Source of the DNA: Dehalococcoidia bacterium
GTDB taxonomy: Bacteria > Chloroflexota > Dehalococcoidia > Lucifugimonadales > Lucifugimonadaceae
Direction: 5' to 3'
Length of the DNA: 64,000 nucleotides
Assembly: GCA_012959765.1 (NCBI GenBank)
Contig: DUCO01000049.1
Coordinates: 1 to 64,000, forward strand
The notes below the pieces were generated by a model that was not told the origin of the DNA, made no database searches, and was given only the letters and a program-made list of their open reading frames with translations. Positions 35,924-44,959 of this stretch are shown here, one piece after another; positions within the stretch are counted from its first letter, which is position 1; the number at the start of each line of letters is the position of its first letter. A program made the position numbers and the translations under genes.

Positions 35924-38900
35924 CGATCACCCTCCGCAAGCTCTCGGTAATTTTCTAAAGCTGGATCAGAATTTTTCTTGCTCTCCCAGAGCCGAGATTT
36001 ACTGCGAGGGCACACCCGTTCGTACTCGCAGTAGGCACAGCTTTCAAATGAACGCCCTCGTCCCGGAATCGATGTCGCCCCTCCCGGACGAGCCGGAAAT
36101 ACACCGCCATCAATGCCTTCAATGATGGTTTCAACAACCTCAGCAAGCGCTGATTCGGCATGATCCTTCTCGTATTTATCCGGCGAGGGCTTGAACTCAT
36201 CGTTGCCAGATTCGCGAACGAACCAGTAGGCAGCAGAAATATCGGCATCTGCGTGCTTTTCGGCAATCGCCTTCGAGTAGATCGGTAGCTGGAGCTTGGT
36301 GCCTCTCTTCGTCGGGTCTCTATCGAGACCGCTATACGGAACGTTGCTACCGGATTTGTAGTCATAGATGATGACGCGTCTACCGTCGTCCGAGATATCT
36401 ACGCGGTCGACCTGCCCGCTAAATTTCACCGAATGCCCCGATGCAGTTCGCACTTCGATCGCCGGGGTTTCGTCGTCTCGACCAAACGAATACTCGGCCT
36501 CGATCTGGCGCATCCCGGTATCCCCAATAACTACCGGTTCTCTCCGCAACCACTGCCGCAAAACTAACCATGCGCGAGTCTGTTCAATTCTCCACGCACC
36601 GTCCGACCTGCCGGGTGTTTCTTCTTTCAACAACTCAATATGTTTTTCAACCACGGCTTTCATGCGGTCTTCTTGAGATTGTCGATCTGGCTGCTCGCTG
36701 ACGAATTCATCGCCCATGCGCCAGAGAGAAAATTCCTCAAGAACGGCGTGGATAAGGCTCCCGAAGGCGATAGGGTCAAGTCCGATCTCAACCTCCGGAG
36801 ATTCGGTCGGAGCGATGCGCAACCTCCTCGAGAGGAAGTATCGGTAAGGACAGGCGGCATAAGTCTCGAATGCAGTGGCCGATCCGACTGTCTCCCCGAG
36901 TTCCGATTCAACGCCTGCAAGATCGATCTTCCCGTCATATCGAGTCCATTCTGAGTCATCACGCGCCATCTCAAATCGCACTGAATCCGAAAACGATTGA
37001 CTATCTTGAACCAGCGGAAACTGCAAAACTTCATCCCTGCCACCTTGCCAACTCTGGGCAGTGAGGACATCGAAGTCGTGAGTATCGCTGGCATGCTCGA
37101 ATGACCCTAGAGAAGATCCTCTGCCTCGAACAATCTTCACCCCGCTATATTCCGACTTGAGCAAATCCCCAGCTTGTAGCAAGTTTTCACCCGAAACCTG
37201 TCGGGCAGCCTCCAAAAACCACCGTGCTGGTCCCTGCTCTCTCGATTCGCCCGGAACACCGCTCGGCCAGTACAAGAACACCTGCCCGGCACTTTCTAGC
37301 ACCGAAGCGAACGACTGTTCGCTTTCCTCAACCCTCCGTTCGATCGTTGTGAGGTACGACCCCTCAGGATCGATCTCCCTCTTCACCGCATCGGGCAATA
37401 ACGGATCTGACAGACCCGCACTCGGGTAACGGCCTTCCGACATTCCCAGTACGAAAACCGTATCGAAAGGACAGCCAGCTGCGGTCCAGACAGGCCCTAC
37501 GTAAACACCCAAACCCAGTGATTTCAGCCCTGCAGATCGTCGGTCCAACTGTTCACGAAGCACGCCGGCACAGTGGGCGTAAGTTGGAAGTTTCGATCCG
37601 GGAGTTTCAAGCGATTCAAGCTTCTCTATCAGACTGAACAGCCGGTCTGTTCGTGAAGTACGAGACTCTTTCTGCGCATCGTCGCTGCTCGTCAAAAGAT
37701 AATCGTCGACCATCGCACGCAGCCACTTGCCGAAGCCCAACCACGAGTCCTCCGCTATAGATGGTCTCCGTTCAGCAAGACCCACAACGAAATCCTTCAG
37801 TCGATCGGCGTATCGGGCGTCCGACCTCGCAGCCTCAACCTCGTTCGCCCTGCCCTCATCCAGTCGATCCGATCTTTCGGCGTGCCTGACGATGTTTCTT
37901 ACGTAGCGGTTCAGACGTGGCGTCCAGCTGTCATTGACCGACGACGTAACGCCGGCGGTTCTCGAAATGGCATCCCATCTCGAAGCTGGAACTACCAAAT
38001 CGTCTTTAGGATCCTTCACAGGCGCGCTCGAAAGCCATGCGGTCAGGTCGAGTCGACTAAAATCGTTCTCAAATATGTCCAGTAAACCCGTGACGAACTG
38101 GCCTTCCGGGGCATCCGATAAGGCTGTGCGATCGGGTCCTGAAACCGGAATGTCTGCCAGCTCCAACGCCTCGGCAATTCGGCTGGCGTAGCTGTCGTCT
38201 TCGAATACCACCGCCATCTGCGCAAAACGCTTTCCGCTTCGAGCAAGTTCGACGATTTCTCGGACGACGCTTCGAACTTCCTGCGCAACGTCCGGGACTC
38301 CGGTCGGCTTCAGTCGGTGCGTACCTTCGGCGGGATGATGGGGCAGTTCTATTTCAGGCGGAGATCCAACGATCGAAACAGTTACCGCCCCGGGAATTCC
38401 AGCCAATGCTTCGAACAGTGGGCGTTGGACCGGAGCCACAACCGACGCCTCAACGAGCAACACCGTGCCGAGTGCCTTGATGCGCCCAAGGTGATCGTGA
38501 TCGTCACCCTGAATGCACTCGGCCGCTCGTTCGGCTACTTGAGAGCCTCTTCGATATCCGCTGGCGAGTTCCATGTACTTGTTGAAGCGAGCGACGAGTT
38601 CCCGCTGTACTTCATTTTGGCCAGCGATCTGTTCGAGTTGGTGTGGCTCAAGCAGTTCCAGCCCTCGAAACGTTGAGTGGAGCGCAGATTGCAGCTGCGG
38701 CGATACATCAGTGCCACCCAACCGTTGGCCGAGCGTTACGTCACGGGCCGACTCGAATACGAACTCCGAGGCCTGAAGATCGTGAAGCCGTCGTTCTTTG
38801 AAATCTCGACCTGCCAGATGCTCAGCGATATCCTCTAGTCGCTTGAAATCGACGTTGAAAAGTCCATCTTTGGCAAGCGCCCGCCGAATGTAAAACGAAG

Positions 38901-39027
38901 CCTGGTTGGTGGGCGTTACGACTGTAATTCGTTCGAGTTCCCGCTCTTCACGAACCCCATCGATAAGCCGACGCAGCACCCGGTCTATACGTTCGTTACG
39001 ACCCGCGAATTCGATCTGGCTACTCAT
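35920..39027 (-). CDS. addB: AddB-like PD-(D/E)xK exonuclease subunit
   Basis: Partner of the downstream AddA-like protein. An inactive helicase-like N-terminal region is followed by a C-terminal RecB nuclease: QVDRVDISDDGRRVIIYDYK with catalytic Asp and Lys. Cysteines consistent with the AddB iron-sulfur clasp are visible: AACPYRYF far upstream and CAYCEYERVCP at the end. I choose ATG 39027 (MSSQIEFAGRN). The frame continues to 39288, but those codons run through a repeat region and look non-coding. About 1035 residues. Confidence 0.87.
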   Translation of the reverse strand: MSSQIEFAGRNERIDRVLRRLIDGVREERELERITVVTPTNQASFYIRRALAKDGLFNVDFKRLEDIAEHLAGRDFKERRLHDLQASEFVFESARDVTLGQRLGGTDVSPQLQSALHSTFRGLELLEPHQLEQIAGQNEVQRELVARFNKYMELASGYRRGSQVAERAAECIQGDDHDHLGRIKALGTVLLVEASVVAPVQRPLFEALAGIPGAVTVSIVGSPPEIELPHHPAEGTHRLKPTGVPDVAQEVRSVVREIVELARSGKRFAQMAVVFEDDSYASRIAEALELADIPVSGPDRTALSDAPEGQFVTGLLDIFENDFSRLDLTAWLSSAPVKDPKDDLVVPASRWDAISRTAGVTSSVNDSWTPRLNRYVRNIVRHAERSDRLDEGRANEVEAARSDARYADRLKDFVVGLAERRPSIAEDSWLGFGKWLRAMVDDYLLTSSDDAQKESRTSRTDRLFSLIEKLESLETPGSKLPTYAHCAGVLREQLDRRSAGLKSLGLGVYVGPVWTAAGCPFDTVFVLGMSEGRYPSAGLSDPLLPDAVKREIDPEGSYLTTIERRVEESEQSFASVLESAGQVFLYWPSGVPGESREQGPARWFLEAARQVSGENLLQAGDLLKSEYSGVKIVRGRGSSLGSFEHASDTHDFDVLTAQSWQGGRDEVLQFPLVQDSQSFSDSVRFEMARDDSEWTRYDGKIDLAGVESELGETVGSATAFETYAACPYRYFLSRRLRIAPTESPEVEIGLDPIAFGSLIHAVLEEFSLWRMGDEFVSEQPDRQSQEDRMKAVVEKHIELLKEETPGRSDGAWRIEQTRAWLVLRQWLRREPVVIGDTGMRQIEAEYSFGRDDETPAIEVRTASGHSVKFSGQVDRVDISDDGRRVIIYDYKSGSNVPYSGLDRDPTKRGTKLQLPIYSKAIAEKHADADISAAYWFVRESGNDEFKPSPDKYEKDHAESALAEVVETIIEGIDGGVFPARPGGATSIPGRGRSFESCAYCEYERVCPRSKSRLWESKKNSDPALENYRELAEGDR

Positions 39028-39123
39028 GGGCAAATCATCGGCCTCCCCTCCTTCGAAAGGGACTGAGGAGCCACGTCCAAGACATGCGAGCCCAAGTACG
39101 GCCTCGGCACGCCCGGCTCTAAC

Positions 39124-39299
39124 GAGACTGCAGCTCGCGACCAAGGGCGAATGCCCGACCGGAGCAAACGAAAAACGCGCGACCAAGTCGTCCAACGACG
39201 CCCGGAGCGAACGGTTCTCCCCCGGAATGGGGGAGCTAGAGGGGGAGACTGCAGCTCGCGACCAAGGGCGAATGCCCGACCGGAGCAAACGAAAAACGC
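39124..39299. repeat. Perfect 55-bp direct repeat upstream of addB
   Basis: 39124-39178 and 39245-39299 are identical (GAGACTGCAGCTCGCGACCA through AAACGAAAAACGC), offset by 121 bases. Between them are inverted pieces TCTCCCCC...GGGGGAG. No gene is in this gap, and the spurious open frame here is an extension of addB. Confidence 0.9.
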
Positions 39300-39426
39300 C
39301 GGATCTTCGGTGATGTGGAGAGTTGGGGCGATGAGTGTGTTCATGTGCATTGCAAAGTAGCGCTGAGTACGCATCCGCAGGTTAATAGCAACACACCGCG
39401 AATAGCCAGTGACAATGGCAGGAAAA

Positions 39427-39502
39427 TGGCGCCCCCGGCGAGACTCGAACTCACGCTCCCGGCTTCGGAGGCCGGTACTCTATCCAACTGAGCTACGGGG
39501 GC
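39427..39502 (-). tRNA. tRNA-Arg (anticodon CCG)
   Basis: Acceptor GCCCCCG pairs with CGGGGGC. D-arm GCTC/GAGT, anticodon stem CCGGC/GCCGG with loop CTCCGAA (anticodon CCG), T-loop TTCGAGT, encoded CCA. It stands directly beside an integrase gene, a common attachment-site arrangement, although I see no duplicated tRNA-Arg 3' end nearby. Confidence 0.95.
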
Positions 39503-39598
39503 ATGCAGTAAATCTTAGTTCAAATACTAGATTTATCACCTCCATCGGCGGTTGAAATAGGGACTTTTGTAAACACTTGTAACCATCGGAGTGTTTAC

Positions 39599-40674
39599 AT
39601 GCTCGAAGAAATCACAACGAGACAACTGAAGCTCGGACTGTCGACCCGCCAGTTGGCTCAGCAACTAGGTGTTTCACCCACCTTATTGTCATTAGTCCTA
39701 AACAACAAACGCCCAGCGAGCAGAGACCTGACAGGACGCATCAGGCGATGGATGAACGCTCCCATTGCTGGTGGAGGACACAATCACCCGAACACCGTCT
39801 ACAAGGAGTTCATGGCTGAACGAGCGTCATTCGTATCCAGCGAGACACTCAGGTACTACACCGAAAAGTTGGAGACGTTCATTCTCTGGTGTGAGATGCA
39901 CGAATTCGCAGACATAACTCTGATCGAGAGGTCAACCATTGGTGCGTTTCTCGCCTACATTCGACTAGGGCGTCGTAAACACGGGAATGCTCCTCTAAAT
40001 AACGGGGCAATCAAGCTACACCACCAGACGCTGAAAACCCTGTTTAACTACACTGGAGAGACACGCTCGATGCCGAACGAATGGACTAATCCGGTTTCGG
40101 CTATCAAAGTGAAATCGGGGGATGCTCCTAGAGTCGAATATTCCGATCACGAATTGACCAAAATCGTTGAGATCATCGGTAAGAACAACGATGAAATACT
40201 TCAGCTGAGGAATTTAGCTCTTGTAACAGTGTTACTCAATTCTGCGCTCAGAGTGTCCGAGCTCTTGTCTATGCGAACCAGCGAAGATGGTCGTCTCACA
40301 GTCAGTGGTAAAGGTGGCAAACGACGAACTGTCACCATAGGCGAGTCAGGTACTCGAGCCGTCAACCTCTATCTTGAGAAGAGGAATGACTGGACTGGGC
40401 CGCTTTGGAAGACCCGGACTGGCACCGCACTTACCAAACACGGACTGCGGAAGCTATTCAACAAGGTGAGAAATCAAGCACCATCATGTCCCCAGACGGT
40501 CTCTGCGCTCACCGATTCAGGCACACAGCAATCACACGCCTACTAAGAGCCAGAGTTCCTCTGCGGTCTGTTCAGAGATATGCAGGGCATTCCGATCCGC
40601 AGACAACGCTGAGCTATGCGCAGGCGTTTGATGCTGACGAGGCTATAGCAGATGTGGAGAAGTTGGATTACTAA
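39599..40674 (+). pseudogene. Tyrosine recombinase with N-terminal HTH, one-base frameshift
   Basis: An N-terminal XRE-like HTH (STRQLAQQLGVSPTLLSLVL) precedes a SAM-like core-binding domain and a phage-integrase catalytic domain: ALRVSELLSM (first Arg), then in the shifted frame HRFRHTAITRLL (His and second Arg) and GHSDPQTTLSYAQ (His and nucleophile Tyr). The frame breaks around 40470-40490; before it the protein ends FNKVRNQ. A single deleted base rejoins the halves. All catalytic residues are present, so either a recent lesion or a sequence error. Its orientation is away from tRNA-Arg. Confidence 0.85.
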
Positions 40675-40723
40675 CCGCCCGCATTGTGTTGTGACTTCGG
40701 GCCGCTTGCTCTAAGATTTTACT

Positions 40724-41209
40724 ATGCACAATTTTAGATTCTTATTACTTCTCGTCGTTCTAGCTGCGTTATCAATCGCAGGTGTCGCCTGTGGATCGTC
40801 GAATGTTTCGAACGATGAAGAGACCGGTGACGGCGTGCAAATTACACTTCCAGACGGCGTTTTTACCGCCGATGATGTGGCTGCTGTGGGATGGAAAAAA
40901 TCGAAAGAACTTTCGGCTGAAACGTTGCCCGGTGCAACTAGTGCTTGGTATGGGTTCTATCAACAGAGAGACGTCGAAGTACGAGTGTACGAATCGCAGA
41001 GTGAAGCGATTAGCTTAGGTCAGGAACTAGCGGATACAGCGACTGGACGACGCAAGCCGAGTTCGATGATTGATTCAGGTGCCATCACTAATGCACAAAC
41101 CAACACACGGACTAGTTATTTGACGTATGCGATTGTCGGTAATTTGATTATGTTGTGCGAGATAAAAATCGAAGACTGCCAGAGCCTGCTCGACGGTATC
41201 GGGCAATAG
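40724..41209 (+). CDS. Small lipoprotein (paralogue of the gene at 46485)
   Basis: 161 residues with signal peptide and lipobox GVAC (FLLLLVVLAALSIAGVACGS). The mature part contains GVFTADDVAAVGWKKSKE, YGFYQQRDVEVRVYESQSEA and a C-terminal IVGNLIMLCEIKIEDC, matched by FTADDFTAAGWKQSKQ, YFGFFGAKDIEIRVYASHDS and VLGNTVILCELSVDVC in the other copy. No named family recognised; probably a surface protein of unknown function. Confidence 0.75.
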   Translation: MHNFRFLLLLVVLAALSIAGVACGSSNVSNDEETGDGVQITLPDGVFTADDVAAVGWKKSKELSAETLPGATSAWYGFYQQRDVEVRVYESQSEAISLGQELADTATGRRKPSSMIDSGAITNAQTNTRTSYLTYAIVGNLIMLCEIKIEDCQSLLDGIGQ

Positions 41210-41424
41210 AATTCCGGCTGTGCTTATAAGCTGATCGTTTCGGTGAAGAAATCGAATCCTCTTGCCAATATTCCGACTCGGTTCGCCGGGGCGTTTATAT
41301 ATCACCACTAGAGTGACCCGAGTGGCACGTTATACCCAAAGTATTAATTCCTACTTACTTTGAAAAAGTTATGGAAGTGGTGTCACTAACATAACTGACG
41401 GGTTCCCACTTCGATCCGTGCTTA

Positions 41425-41814
41425 TTAATTCTTCGAAATAGCGATCAAATATGTTTCATTTGTAACAGCTTCCAGATTGAACTCGCCATACTCAAACGTG
41501 ACGCCAGTAATGAGTACAGAATCCTGTCCGATCGAGCAACTCAATTCTGCTTTACGCCGTCCAAGTGCGAAGAGTGACGTATCAGATCGCGGACATGAAC
41601 CTAAGAGTTAATTTACTGTTACGAAGAAGAAGAAGCCATCTCTCGAATTGCCTGCTGGATCTTGAATTGTTCCCTGTATCTGTAATAACCATGTTCCGGA
41701 TACGCCAAGGCTACTGAAATTCATTCCGATGAGCCCTGTGCTCGCTTGTGACGTATCGATCGATGTCGGGATGTATGTAATGTCTCCGATCAGGTGGAAA
41801 TCATTCGTCGACAA
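41425..41814 (-). pseudogene. Truncated beta-rich secreted-type gene with in-frame TAA
   Basis: The frame from 41814 (FHLIGDITYIPTSIDTSQAS, GTWLLQIQGTIQDPAGNS, FFFFVTVN) meets TAA at 41608-41610. The same frame then stays open for about 60 more codons (LSCSIGQDSVLITGVTFEYG, EFNLEAVTNETYLIAISKN) to TAA 41425-41427. The alternating hydrophobic pattern suggests an Ig-like extracellular domain. The 5' end is cut by the IS-type hairpin at 41817. Not assigned to a family. The remaining gap 41210-41424 holds nothing I can name. Confidence 0.45.
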
Positions 41815-41816
41815 TG

Positions 41817-41884
41817 TGACCTGACCCCCTCAAACGTATCCAGTTGAAAGATCAGGTACTGGATGTATTGAAGGGGTCAGGTCA
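41817..41884. mobile_element. 68-bp IS-end hairpin (MITE-like) with 4-bp flanking repeat
   Basis: An imperfect palindrome: arm TGACCTGACCCCCTCAAACG...TCCAG pairs with CTGGATG...AAGGGGTCAGGTCA. It is flanked on both sides by AATG, a possible target duplication. The same hairpin, slightly diverged, forms the end of the IS6-type element at 45687-45755. The following 41885-42086 has no gene but includes AAGCGCTGAGCTCCCACTATCG, echoed near 44901. Confidence 0.75.
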
Positions 41885-42086
41885 AATGATCTCTACCGTC
41901 AACAGCTGCTGACTGTTAAGTATCGCCCTCTAAGCGCTGAGCTCCCACTATCGCAATCGCAAGCGGAAACGCACGAATCAGCAGCTGTAAAATTCGAAAG
42001 TCTTCGACGTTGAGCACCTGCGTCATGTTTACCGGTTATTGACATAGCGAACCCACCCGGCGCTATTGGCCTGGTTCCTGTTTCAT

Positions 42087-43016
42087 TCAGGCTTTGGGAA
42101 CTTTGACAGATTCTAGAAGCTCTCGTAGCTCATCGCGAAGATGTTCCGGCGGTCTGACGGATGGTGGGCGTGGAGAACCGACTGGCAAGCCTACAGCTTC
42201 CATGGCCGCTTTAATGAACGGTCCTTCACCACCTGTAACCTCTATAACCTTGTTGCGCCACAAATTCCACTTCCACTTGAACGAAGCAAGCTTAGCTTTA
42301 GCCGCAGCGTAGTCACCTTGCTCAAGCAATTGCCATATCTCTAGTGGGTACTCAGGCCAAAATCCGCTCAGATGGGTGATAAATCCTCGAGCCCCCAGAA
42401 GGTGACTCGATGTTTGCTCGCCGGAGTTGTCGATCATTACCAGCGTGTCTGAAAGCGCCAGCAACACCTGTCGGTAGTGCTCAGGGTTGGATGAAGACCA
42501 CTTCAGTGAGCGTACAGACTCCATATCCGACAGACGCTTGAGAAGGTCAAGGCTCATGGTGAGACCTTCCCACCACGTGTGGTAGATCATTAACGAGACG
42601 TCGGATTCCTTCGCGACCATCTCGAACAAGCGAAGGACGTCCCCCTCAGTTGGGGTGTAGTAGTAAGTCGGGCCCAGTTGTGCACCGTCGAGGCCCACGT
42701 CAGAAGCGTGGCGTGCCAGTTCGACGATAACCCGCGCATCAGTGTGCTGGATGCTTGATAACACTGGGACTTCACCCCGAGCCGCTTCGAGCGCCGTGGT
42801 CATGACGAGCTTCCGCTCTTCTACGTTGAGTGTCGGATGTTCTCCTCCAGCTCCTCCTACCAACAAGGATCCTTGACCCGTGCGAACTCCGCGGTCGATC
42901 ATGAACCGTATATTGTTGTGCAGAGCCTCGAGATCGAGGGAATAATTCTCGGCAAAGGGTGTGGCCACGGCCACCATCGGTCCGCAAAGCCAGTTTCGTA
43001 TTTGATCTGATTCCAC
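42087..43016 (-). CDS. DapA/NAL-family aldolase-type lyase
   Basis: A member of the dihydrodipicolinate synthase/N-acetylneuraminate lyase family of Schiff-base lyases acting on pyruvate or 2-oxoacids. The catalytic lysine is in VRSLKWSSSNP and the tyrosine in VSLMIYHTWWEG; the GGAGGEHPTLNVEERK segment corresponds to the family's substrate loop. 309 residues. A perfect 15-bp palindrome lies 38 bases upstream of the ATG and is shared with the ThDP gene. A catabolic rather than lysine-biosynthetic role is inferred from the pairing. Confidence 0.9.
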   Translation of the reverse strand: MESDQIRNWLCGPMVAVATPFAENYSLDLEALHNNIRFMIDRGVRTGQGSLLVGGAGGEHPTLNVEERKLVMTTALEAARGEVPVLSSIQHTDARVIVELARHASDVGLDGAQLGPTYYYTPTEGDVLRLFEMVAKESDVSLMIYHTWWEGLTMSLDLLKRLSDMESVRSLKWSSSNPEHYRQVLLALSDTLVMIDNSGEQTSSHLLGARGFITHLSGFWPEYPLEIWQLLEQGDYAAAKAKLASFKWKWNLWRNKVIEVTGGEGPFIKAAMEAVGLPVGSPRPPSVRPPEHLRDELRELLESVKVPKA

Positions 43017-43053
43017 AAACTTTCTCCTAATGATTGTTGATGCTCATCGATAG

Positions 43054-43068
43054 GGTTCTGACAGAACC
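43054..43068. promoter_or_regulatory. Operator candidate, GGTTCTG-A-CAGAACC
   Basis: A perfect 15-bp palindrome upstream of the DapA-family gene. The near-identical GGTTCTG-T-CAGAACT occurs upstream of the ThDP gene at 44925-44939. Size and symmetry suit a dimeric regulator such as a GntR- or IclR-type protein, but no regulator gene is adjacent. Confidence 0.65.
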
Positions 43069-43107
43069 AATCTCCACAAACGACACACTCCCAACCAGAC
43101 GGCTGGC

Positions 43108-44760
43108 CTAAACCGCTCCGTCGATCACCGTATCGATCACCAGTGGCTTTTCCATTTCACATCCCCGTCGAATCTGTGCAGTCAGATCCTCTGGTGATTC
43201 GACCCGTACACCTTCTACTCCATAAGCCTCGGCTTGGGCTTTGAAGTCCAGAGGAGTGTCGAAATCAGCCTTGACGTACTCGTCCGGATTTGGAAGTCCC
43301 TGGAGTCGGTGATATACGTTCGAGTTCAGTTTGAGAATCCGGTACGATCGGTTGTTGCAGATCACAAATACCGCGGGAATGTTGGAATTCGCGGCGGTCC
43401 ACAAAGCCTGAACCGTCATGATCGCAGTACCGTCCCCCATTACTCCTACCACCGGCCTGTCGGGCATTCCAAGTTGGACGCCCATGGTCGCTCCCATCCC
43501 CCACCCGATGGCGCCGCCGCGTATCGAGTAGTAACTACCTCGTTCTGTAGGACTGAGCGCCTCCAAAATCAATCCACTTGTGCTAATTCCGTCGTTGAAG
43601 ACAGTCGCGTCAAAAGGCAGTGCATCGGCCAGCGTGCTCGCCATTGTGGCCGGGTTCATTGGGGCACCATTCCTTTGAGCTGCTGCAGCTCGGACGAATG
43701 CCTCTTTGCGAGCAGTTGAAGCTGCTTTGGCTTCTCTGGCCCGCAGTGAGGCTTCTTCAGCCCTTGTGCCGGTAAATACCTCCGAGACGGCATCGGCCAA
43801 CTGGCTTACCACCGCCGGCGGAGCCGCGAGTATCCCGATGTCGGTCGGTTCTGACTTTCCGATCGACCCGGGGTCTGAATCTATATGAACCAGACTGGTC
43901 CCGGGATTGATCACGCTTCCGGGCTGGTAGAAAAAATCGTCGAATACGGTGCAACCAATTGCGAGAATCACATCTGCGGATCTGATCGCTTCGAGTGCTT
44001 TTGGATCCCGTACCGAGAGGTTGCCCTGCCACAGCGGGTTCGATGCTGGAAAGTTAACCTCAGCGGAGCCGTGGCCATACACTGGGATACCGGCGGTCTC
44101 GGCCAGCCTGACCGCGTCGGCATTCGCACCGGCAAGGCGATCGCCGACTATCATCATCGGTCGGACCGCTTTTGCGAGAAGGTCAACGACATCGTCTATT
44201 GCTTTCGGATCGGCCGAGGAGTTCGCTGACATCTTGGTCGATGGAGTGATCTCAACGTTGGCGACATCGTCGAAAGCGTTGGCGCTCATTCCAACGAATA
44301 CGGGCCCGGTCGGCGAAGTTCGCGCTTCTTGGAATGCGCGCCTGACGACAGAAGGGACTTGTCCCGGATGAGTGATCTCCGCGCTCCACTTCGAGAATGG
44401 CTTTGCCATCTCGGCGAGGTCTGACCTTCCCGGCCCCAGTTTTCGGATGTCCTTGTTCCCGGCCGTGATTACCATCGGCGTTCCCGAGCGTAACTGGTCG
44501 ATCATCATTGAGAATGCGTTGGCGAGGCCGTTGTCGATATGCAGGGACACCAGCGGCACAGTGCCAGTGCTCCTGCCATAACCTTCAGCCATGCCGACGG
44601 CGACTCCTTCTTGCAGTACGAGCAGGTATTCGAGATCCGGGTACTCGGGGAGGATCGTCATCATCGGGGTTTCGCTGGTGCCGGGATTCCCAAAAATATA
44701 TTTCACGCCTTCCGCTTGAAACATTTGAAGTAAGGCGTGTTTTCCAGCGAGCTCGGGCAT
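43108..44760 (-). CDS. ThDP-dependent decarboxylase/synthase, benzoylformate decarboxylase-like
   Basis: Three-domain thiamine diphosphate enzyme, 550 residues. The N-terminal pyrimidine-binding domain has YIFGNPGTSETPMM and the catalytic Glu in LVLQEGVAVGMAEGYG. The C-terminal PP domain has VVGVMGDGTAIMTVQALWTA followed by VFVICNN, the GDG-x-N motif. It resembles benzoylformate decarboxylase and acetolactate synthase-like catabolic enzymes more than biosynthetic IlvB. It stands 91 bases upstream of the DapA-family gene on the same strand. Confidence 0.9.
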   Translation of the reverse strand: MPELAGKHALLQMFQAEGVKYIFGNPGTSETPMMTILPEYPDLEYLLVLQEGVAVGMAEGYGRSTGTVPLVSLHIDNGLANAFSMMIDQLRSGTPMVITAGNKDIRKLGPGRSDLAEMAKPFSKWSAEITHPGQVPSVVRRAFQEARTSPTGPVFVGMSANAFDDVANVEITPSTKMSANSSADPKAIDDVVDLLAKAVRPMMIVGDRLAGANADAVRLAETAGIPVYGHGSAEVNFPASNPLWQGNLSVRDPKALEAIRSADVILAIGCTVFDDFFYQPGSVINPGTSLVHIDSDPGSIGKSEPTDIGILAAPPAVVSQLADAVSEVFTGTRAEEASLRAREAKAASTARKEAFVRAAAAQRNGAPMNPATMASTLADALPFDATVFNDGISTSGLILEALSPTERGSYYSIRGGAIGWGMGATMGVQLGMPDRPVVGVMGDGTAIMTVQALWTAANSNIPAVFVICNNRSYRILKLNSNVYHRLQGLPNPDEYVKADFDTPLDFKAQAEAYGVEGVRVESPEDLTAQIRRGCEMEKPLVIDTVIDGAV

Positions 44761-44924
44761 CCATATATCCGTTCTTTTGCAACTGTTCGACTGAGGTGGC
44801 GCAGATCAGTGCGGAGTGTACCCTCTGGTGACTGACCTGCCCGATAGACCTGCACAACTTTCTACGTTAGTACGCGGCCTGTTTCGTAACTAGCGTGGCC
44901 AAAGCGCTAAGCTCCCACTATCGT

Positions 44925-44939
44925 GGTTCTGTCAGAACT
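44925..44939. promoter_or_regulatory. Operator candidate, GGTTCTG-T-CAGAACT
   Basis: Second copy of the palindrome seen at 43054, with one arm mismatch, 165 bases upstream of the ThDP gene start. It is immediately preceded by AAGCGCTAAGCTCCCACTATCG, a sequence also present at about 41931 without the palindrome. Confidence 0.6.
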
Positions 44940-44959
44940 CAGCGTCGGGGCAGAATAGC

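Noticed and set aside
35920-39027. AddAB pair as a defence island
   Set aside because: The genes have the normal housekeeping AddA/AddB motifs and coupling, with no defence genes beside them.
39028-39288. Extra 87 residues at the AddB N-terminus
   Set aside because: The codons run through the direct-repeat region and show no helicase-family similarity. ATG 39027 gives a normal start.
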